This document shows, one piece after another, positions 59,225-64,000 of a stretch of 64,000 nt of DNA. The position numbers and the translations under genes were made by a program. Source of the stretch: Gemmatimonadota bacterium (GTDB lineage Bacteria; Gemmatimonadota; Gemmatimonadetes; Gemmatimonadales; Gemmatimonadaceae). Location of the stretch: assembly GCA_021299375.1 (NCBI GenBank), contig JAJTGR010000059.1, positions 35,965 through 99,964 of the forward strand, written 5' to 3'. Position 1 is the stretch's first letter, and each line of letters starts with the position of its first letter. Under the pieces are notes generated by a model, which worked only from the letters and a program-made list of their open reading frames with translations, made no database searches and was not told the DNA's origin.

Positions 59225-60222
59225 TGCTGTCGAGTCGGTACCGGCCGTATCATGTGCCGATCTTCCTCGCCAAGTACGCGTGGCTGCGGGCACGGCGTCG
59301 CCCGGTGCTGCTCAATTTCGAGGTCACCATGCGCTGCAACGCCCGCTGCGGCTTCTGCGACTACTGGCAGACGCCCGCCGACGCGAAGCAGCGGGAATGG
59401 GCAAACTTCGCGCAGATCGCAAAGCACTTCTCGCCCATGCTGGTCACGTTCACGGGCGGCGAGCCCACGCTGCGGCGGGACCTCGAGGACATCGTACGTG
59501 CCGTGCGCCAATCGGTGCGCTACACCTACGTGCAGCTCATCACGCACGCCGGGATGCTGTCGCTGGAGCGCGCCCGGGCGTTGTGGGATGCCGGTGTGGA
59601 CCAGTTCAACATCTCGCTCGATTACCTCGACGGCCGGCATGACACGGCGCGGGGCATCCCGGGGCTGACGGCCAGGATCCTCGACCTCGTGCCGCGCATG
59701 CGGGCGGCGGGGATCGGCGGGGTGCGCTTCAACACCGTCATCAAGAACGACAACGTCGACCAGATCCTGCCCATCGTGGAGAAGGCCGCGTCGCTGGGCG
59801 GTGGCGTGAACCTTTCCGTCTACACCGCCCTCAAGAACGGCAATGCCGCGCATCTTCTCCAGGACATCGACCCGGCGGCCGTGGAGCGGCTGGTGGCCAC
59901 TCTGCTCGCATACAAGCGCACCCGGCGCGGGGTCATCACCAACTCCGACTACTACCTCGAGCAGATCCCGCGCTACGTGCGTGGGGAGATGACCGAGCCG
60001 TGCCAGAGCGGGGCCACCACCATCCACATCGATCCGCAAGGGCAGGTGCGGCGGTGCCCCGACTTCGCGCCGGATGGCCCGTGGGAGTCGTACCGTGGCT
60101 ATGAGCCGATCAACTGCAACGCCTGCTTCTACGCCTGCCGGGGTGAGGCACAGGCACCACTGCGGCTCGTCTCGCGCGTACGGGACGTGATGGCCACCGT
60201 GACACCGGCGGAGACGGCGTGA
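59224..60222 (+). CDS. Radical SAM protein embedded in the hut operon
   Basis: The product has 332 residues. The [4Fe-4S] SAM motif C-x3-C-x2-C is in TMRCNARCGFCDYW near residues 36-43, followed by TFTGGEPTLRRD (GGE motif). NISLDYLDGRHD and VRFNTVIKNDN are barrel strands. The C-terminal part has four to five Cys (EPCQSG, RRCPDFAPD, NCNACFYACRG) suited to one or more auxiliary clusters, SPASM-like. The substrate is unknown. It overlaps hutU by 1 base and hutI by 4, so it is translated with both, which suggests a role in histidine use or in a linked product. Confidence 0.85.
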   Translation: MLSSRYRPYHVPIFLAKYAWLRARRRPVLLNFEVTMRCNARCGFCDYWQTPADAKQREWANFAQIAKHFSPMLVTFTGGEPTLRRDLEDIVRAVRQSVRYTYVQLITHAGMLSLERARALWDAGVDQFNISLDYLDGRHDTARGIPGLTARILDLVPRMRAAGIGGVRFNTVIKNDNVDQILPIVEKAASLGGGVNLSVYTALKNGNAAHLLQDIDPAAVERLVATLLAYKRTRRGVITNSDYYLEQIPRYVRGEMTEPCQSGATTIHIDPQGQVRRCPDFAPDGPWESYRGYEPINCNACFYACRGEAQAPLRLVSRVRDVMATVTPAETA

Positions 60223-61520
60223 CCTCGGCGACGGTCGGCGGGCCCGAGGGTGCCGCGCCTGGTCCGGTCACGCTGCTCGTGAACGCGGCCCAGACGATCA
60301 CCTGCGCCGGCGCGCCGCGCGCCCGTCGTGGCGCCGAGCTGGCCGACGTGAGCGTGTCGCCCGGGTACGGCGTGGCCATGCAGGGCGACACGATCGCGGC
60401 GGTGGCCCCTGACGATGTGCTGCGTCGGCAGTTCCCCGGCGCGCCGGAGTTCGACTGCGCGCGCGGCCTGCTCGCACCCGGCTTCGTTGATTCGCATACC
60501 CACGCGGTGTTCGGTGCCGGACGCTACGCCGAGCACGAACTGCGCGCGACGGGCGTCCCGTATCTCGAGATCGCCCGCCAGGGCGGGGGCATTCATGCGT
60601 CGGTGCGCGACTTTCGCGCGCGCACGGACGACGAACTCCTGGCCTTGGCCGGGCCACGCTTGGCGCGCCTCGCAGCGGGGGGCGTGACCACGCTCGAGAT
60701 CAAGTCGGGGTATGGCCTGTCGGTGCCGGACGAGCTACGCGCCTTGCGCGTGGTCCGCCGGCTGGCGGAGCAGGGGCCGCTGAATGTGGTGGCCACCTGC
60801 ATGGCCGCGCATGAGGTACCGGTGGAGTTCCGCGACCGGCCGGCCGGACGTCGCGAATGGCTTGACGTGATCTGCGACGAGATCTACCCGCAGGTGGCGG
60901 CGGAGCAGCTGGCGCGGTTCGCCGATGTCTTCTGCGAGCCTGGCGTGTTCGGGATCGCCGAGTCGCGCCGCCTGCTCCATGAGGGACGGGCCCATGGGCT
61001 CATCCCGAAGCTGCATGCCGATGAGCTCCGCGATGGTGGCGGGGCCGTGCTCGCGGCCGAACTGGAGGCGGTCAGCGCGGATCATCTCGCGGCGATTTCC
61101 CCGGACGGGGTGCGGGCGCTGGCAGCCTCATCGACCGTAGCCACCCTGCTTCCGGCCACCATGCTCTTCCTGGGGACCGGCCATCAGGCGCCGGCCCGGT
61201 CCCTCGTTGACGCGGGGGCGGCCATCGCTCTTGCCAGTGACTTCAACCCGGGGACGTCGCCGCTGCAGGCCTTCCCCCTCGTACTGACCCTGGCGGTGAG
61301 TGTGCTCCGGCTATCGGCCGCCGAGGCGTGGCTGGCCTGCACCGTGAACGGGGCCGCGGCATTGGGACTCGCGGGCCGGACGGGGCAACTCACGCCGGGG
61401 TTCCGGGCGGATGTCGCCGTGCATGCGGTCGAGGACTACCGGGCGTTGCCTTACTGGTTCGGGGAGCGTCTGTGTATCGGATCATGGGCCAGCGGGCGCG
61501 CTTGTCACCAACGTCGCTGA
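60219..61520 (+). CDS. hutI: Imidazolonepropionase
   Basis: The product has 433 residues of the amidohydrolase superfamily. LLAPGFVDSHTHAVFGAGRY near residue 88 carries the His-x-His metal ligands; EIKSGYGLSVPDELR, CMAAHEVP, IPKLHADEL and ALASDFNPGTSPLQAFPL are family-specific. It opens imidazolonepropionate to formiminoglutamate, the third histidine-degradation step. GTG 60219 overlaps the radical SAM stop. The enzymes for the last steps (hutG or hutF/hutG) are not in the window. The C-terminal end is short and Cys/Arg-rich compared with other HutI. Confidence 0.92.
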   Translation: MTSATVGGPEGAAPGPVTLLVNAAQTITCAGAPRARRGAELADVSVSPGYGVAMQGDTIAAVAPDDVLRRQFPGAPEFDCARGLLAPGFVDSHTHAVFGAGRYAEHELRATGVPYLEIARQGGGIHASVRDFRARTDDELLALAGPRLARLAAGGVTTLEIKSGYGLSVPDELRALRVVRRLAEQGPLNVVATCMAAHEVPVEFRDRPAGRREWLDVICDEIYPQVAAEQLARFADVFCEPGVFGIAESRRLLHEGRAHGLIPKLHADELRDGGGAVLAAELEAVSADHLAAISPDGVRALAASSTVATLLPATMLFLGTGHQAPARSLVDAGAAIALASDFNPGTSPLQAFPLVLTLAVSVLRLSAAEAWLACTVNGAAALGLAGRTGQLTPGFRADVAVHAVEDYRALPYWFGERLCIGSWASGRACHQRR

Positions 61521-61575
61521 CGGGTAGGATCGTTCGTTCGGATACCGTGTACTGCCCGAGCGTTCCCGCGTCTGC

Positions 61576-61581
61576 TAACTT
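61576..61581 (+). promoter_or_regulatory. Extended -10 promoter for the TPR gene
   Basis: TGCTAACTT supplies an extended -10 (TG-N-TAACTT, hexamer 61576-61581) about 40 bases before ATG 61619. No convincing -35 box is present, which extended -10 promoters tolerate. Confidence 0.3.
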
Positions 61582-61618
61582 GTCCTGATCACCGTCCAAC
61601 GGAGTCGGCCTCGAACGC

Positions 61619-64000
61619 ATGTCCAACGCCGCGAAGCACCGAAAGAAGGCGGCTGAGTTCGAGCAGCTGAAGCAGATCGACCGCGCCATCGCCTCGTACG
61701 TGAAGGCCATCGAAGAGAGCGAGGCGGCGGGCGAGGATGTGGACGTCACCCTGTTCAACAAGGTGGGCGACCTCGCCCTGCGGCAAGGGCGGGTGCCGGA
61801 CGCGATCACGTACTACGAGCGCGCCGTCGAGCACTACGCGACCTCCGGCCTGTTCAACAACGCGATCGCTCTCTGCAACAAGATTCTGCGCAACGCGCCC
61901 GGGCGCGCCAACGTCTACTTCACGTTGGGCCGCATCTGCGCGCGCAAGGGGCTGCGGGGCGACGCCACGCGCAATTTCCTCGAGTACGCGACCCGGATGC
62001 AGCAGGATGGGCGGGTCGACGAGGGCATGCGGGCGCTGGCCGAGGTGGCCGACCTCATGCCGGAACTCACGGAAGTGCGGGCACTGGTCGAAGAGAACGC
62101 TGCCCGGGCCGGCATTGTGCTGCCACGACGTCGCACGCCGGCTCGGCCGGTGGAGGCGGTCGTGGACGCGTCGGCGGCGCCGGCCCAGCGCGACCAGAAG
62201 TCGCAGGATCTGGTCTTCCTCGATGTCGAGTACGGCGACGCCACACGTCGGACGCCGGCGCGGGCGCCACGTGTCCCAACCCCTCCGGCGGTACCGGTGG
62301 TGTCGGGACACGTGGCGCCCGCGTCGCCCGCCGCGCCGCCGCCCACCGGAGGCCACGCGCCCCACTCGCCGGCCTCGGACTTGGTGACGCTGCCCCCCGA
62401 GGTCGCGGGGCCGGTCATCGACCTGCCGTTCCTCGTGGTCGACGACGTGCCAAGCTTCGACGGCCTCGATGGCGCCGGGCGCCGCGTCCCCCCTGCGACA
62501 TCGGGTGGGGACGAGGCGCACGGCACCGAGCGCGCGGCAGCGCCTGCGGCCATCCTCGATCTGTCGTCTCTCGAGTCGGCGCCTGCGGGTGGTGCCGACG
62601 TCGACGTCACGGCGGAGACTGCCTCGAAGGCGCCGCGAGAAGGGCTGCCGGTCAATGGGGCCTTCGAAGGCACCGACATCGGGTCCCTCGAGGGCGTCAC
62701 CGCCGAGGAACTGGCGGTCTCATCGGCCGGCGCCGGCGAGGAGGTCGCGACGTCCAGCTTCGCGTGGATCATTCCACCGGAAGCGGTCGATTCTCCGGTG
62801 GCCCTCGCGGACGACATGCTCGAGGGCTTTTCGGACGCTGCCAATCCGCGCGGCATCGCCGAGTTCGTTGAAATCGAGACGCCGCCGTTCGTGGGGGCGC
62901 AGGGGGGGCGGCGACCAACCCCGATTGACAGCCGGCTGATCGAGCTCGAACCGATGGAGCTGTCGTCGCTGCCGGAACTCGATTCGGCCATCGCCGCCGG
63001 GGCCGCCTTCGTTGCGCGGTCTGAGGCGGAGCGAGCACAGCGTGGCGACAGCGAACAGCTGGATTCTGCCGGGGTGCCGCAGCAGGGCGTGCGTCCGCCA
63101 TTTCGCCTCGATCCCCACGATTTCATCCTCCCGGGCGAACTGCCGCCACTCCTGCTCGAGGACGCATTCGTCGACGCGGGGCTGGCGGGCTTCGCCGTGG
63201 GCGTGGAGGCATCCGCGGGTGATGCGGTGCCACTGGCGGCGTTGGCGGGGTACGCCGAGCAGGCGGACCTGCTCCCCACGGCACTCGATGCGGCGTGGGA
63301 TGGCGTGGCACGGGACGCCGGCTCGGCGGCTCGTCTCGAAACCGGGGCCGAGGCCGACGGCGCCCACACCGCTGCGAACGATGACGGGCGTCCCGTGCTG
63401 TCCACCCCCGTGCTGCCGATTGCCGCGGTGGCCGTCGAGGCGGGAAACGTCGCGGCCTCGCGTCGGGACTCGCTGCGGGCGGCGGTCACGCGTATGCCCC
63501 AGAACTGGTTGCTGCGTCGGCGTCTCGCCGAGGCGCTGTTCGAGGCGGGGGAACGTGAGGCGGCGCTGTCGGAACTCGAGACCGCACAGCAAGGACTGAT
63601 CAGCGCGGGCGAACTCGGGGCGGCGTCGGACATCGCCGATGAACTGGTGCGTGTCAGTCCCGACTTGATTCCCTATCACCAGAAGCGCGTCGAACTCGCC
63701 GTGCGGGTGAAGGACGCGCAGCGTCTCCGGGAGGCCTATCTCGATCTGGCCGATGTGCTGGTCCGTATGGGAGAGGACGTAAAGGCGCGGGCCGTGTACG
63801 CCCGGGTGCTCGAGATCGACCCGCATGACGACCGGGCGCGCTCGGCCCTGGGGGCCGCAGCCCCCCCACCGCCACCGCCGGCGCCGGAACGGTCGGACGA
63901 CCGGTTCGTCGACCTCGCCGTTTGGCTGCGCGATGACGATGAGCCGGTGACGACCCGTATGCGCATGCGCGAGCCGATGGTCTCCGGTGATGAACAGGCG
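61619..64000 (+). CDS. Large TPR-repeat protein (3' end outside window)
   Basis: The frame from ATG 61619 stays open to the last base, 794 codons. Residues 1-160 are tetratricopeptide repeats (AAEFEQLKQIDRAIASYVKA, PDAITYYERAVEHYATSG, NNAIALCNKILRNAPGRANV). A low-complexity stretch rich in Ala, Pro, Val, Asp and Glu covers about 170-600. TPRs return after 600 (LRRRLAEALFEAGEREAALS, YHQKRVELAVRVKDAQRL), then a proline run (PPPPPP) and DRFVDLAVWLRDDDEP. No signal peptide or membrane helix is seen. A cytoplasmic scaffold is likely. The end of the protein and any partner domain are outside. Confidence 0.8.
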   Translation, partial: MSNAAKHRKKAAEFEQLKQIDRAIASYVKAIEESEAAGEDVDVTLFNKVGDLALRQGRVPDAITYYERAVEHYATSGLFNNAIALCNKILRNAPGRANVYFTLGRICARKGLRGDATRNFLEYATRMQQDGRVDEGMRALAEVADLMPELTEVRALVEENAARAGIVLPRRRTPARPVEAVVDASAAPAQRDQKSQDLVFLDVEYGDATRRTPARAPRVPTPPAVPVVSGHVAPASPAAPPPTGGHAPHSPASDLVTLPPEVAGPVIDLPFLVVDDVPSFDGLDGAGRRVPPATSGGDEAHGTERAAAPAAILDLSSLESAPAGGADVDVTAETASKAPREGLPVNGAFEGTDIGSLEGVTAEELAVSSAGAGEEVATSSFAWIIPPEAVDSPVALADDMLEGFSDAANPRGIAEFVEIETPPFVGAQGGRRPTPIDSRLIELEPMELSSLPELDSAIAAGAAFVARSEAERAQRGDSEQLDSAGVPQQGVRPPFRLDPHDFILPGELPPLLLEDAFVDAGLAGFAVGVEASAGDAVPLAALAGYAEQADLLPTALDAAWDGVARDAGSAARLETGAEADGAHTAANDDGRPVLSTPVLPIAAVAVEAGNVAASRRDSLRAAVTRMPQNWLLRRRLAEALFEAGEREAALSELETAQQGLISAGELGAASDIADELVRVSPDLIPYHQKRVELAVRVKDAQRLREAYLDLADVLVRMGEDVKARAVYARVLEIDPHDDRARSALGAAAPPPPPPAPERSDDRFVDLAVWLRDDDEPVTTRMRMREPMVSGDEQA

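Noticed and set aside
61915..63633. 572-codon - strand frame opposite the TPR gene
   Set aside because: Ser/Ala/Arg low complexity; the + strand frame has real TPR repeats and runs through the window end.

Overview
The window reads as a chromosomal segment of a high-GC, double-membraned bacterium. It carries a complete Tol-Pal set, BamD, an LptD-like LPS-assembly protein, a globin-coupled chemoreceptor and a histidine-degradation operon. Gene order and protein style suggest a member of the Gemmatimonadota (Gemmatimonas-like). That placement is inference from recall; no marker search was possible. Almost all genes lie on the + strand in tight, often overlapping operons. GTG starts are common, and several promoters sit so close to the start codon that leaderless mRNAs are likely.

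Layout. 1-4260: end of trxB, an MBL-fold hydrolase, a lipoprotein, aspartase, an Rrf2-type Fe-S regulator and an unknown gene. 4350-4440: tRNA-Leu(CAG) on the - strand. 4586-9422: smpB, a cell-wall amidase, a repeat lipoprotein, pyrD and pyrF. 9643-12982: ribosomal/RNA polymerase operon rpmJ-rpsM-rpsK-rpsD-rpoA-rplQ-rpmB. 13125-22598: nucleotide-sugar genes. gmd and an rmd-like reductase should give a GDP-6-deoxyhexose. wbpD, wbpB, wbpE and wbpA homologues cover every step from UDP-GlcNAc to UDP-2,3-diacetamido-2,3-dideoxyglucuronate. carB is wedged between the two sets. 22633-27494: bamD, nadD and secA. 27694-31386: an outer-membrane barrel, a Gly/Trp-rich exported protein and a PLP decarboxylase (-). 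31529-34416: radC and a bifunctional (p)ppGpp synthetase/hydrolase (rel).

34417-37955 is the most unusual part. A - strand cassette holds a DsbA-like thioredoxin, a possible 18-residue Cys peptide and two paralogous six-bladed beta-propeller proteins. It is flanked by two copies of the last 136 bp of rel, with 9 mismatches between them. The distal copy is a remnant that still overlaps the chemoreceptor gene tail-to-tail, as an intact rel gene would have done. The cassette therefore appears to have entered the 3' end of rel and supplied a replacement end. Its presumed promoter has a consensus TTGACA -35 box and an 11-G tract in the spacer, which is the architecture of a phase-variable promoter.

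37939-47455: globin-coupled chemoreceptor (-), uvrB, tsaE, an unexplained 660-bp gap, tsaB, rimI, ssb, a LysM protein and a sugar epimerase. 47452-55987: tolQ-tolR-tolA-tolB-pal-cpoB-tatC-lptD, an envelope-maintenance operon. 56017-61520: hutH-hutU-radical SAM-hutI, with the radical SAM gene overlapping both neighbours. 61619-64000: the start of a large TPR protein that runs out of the window.
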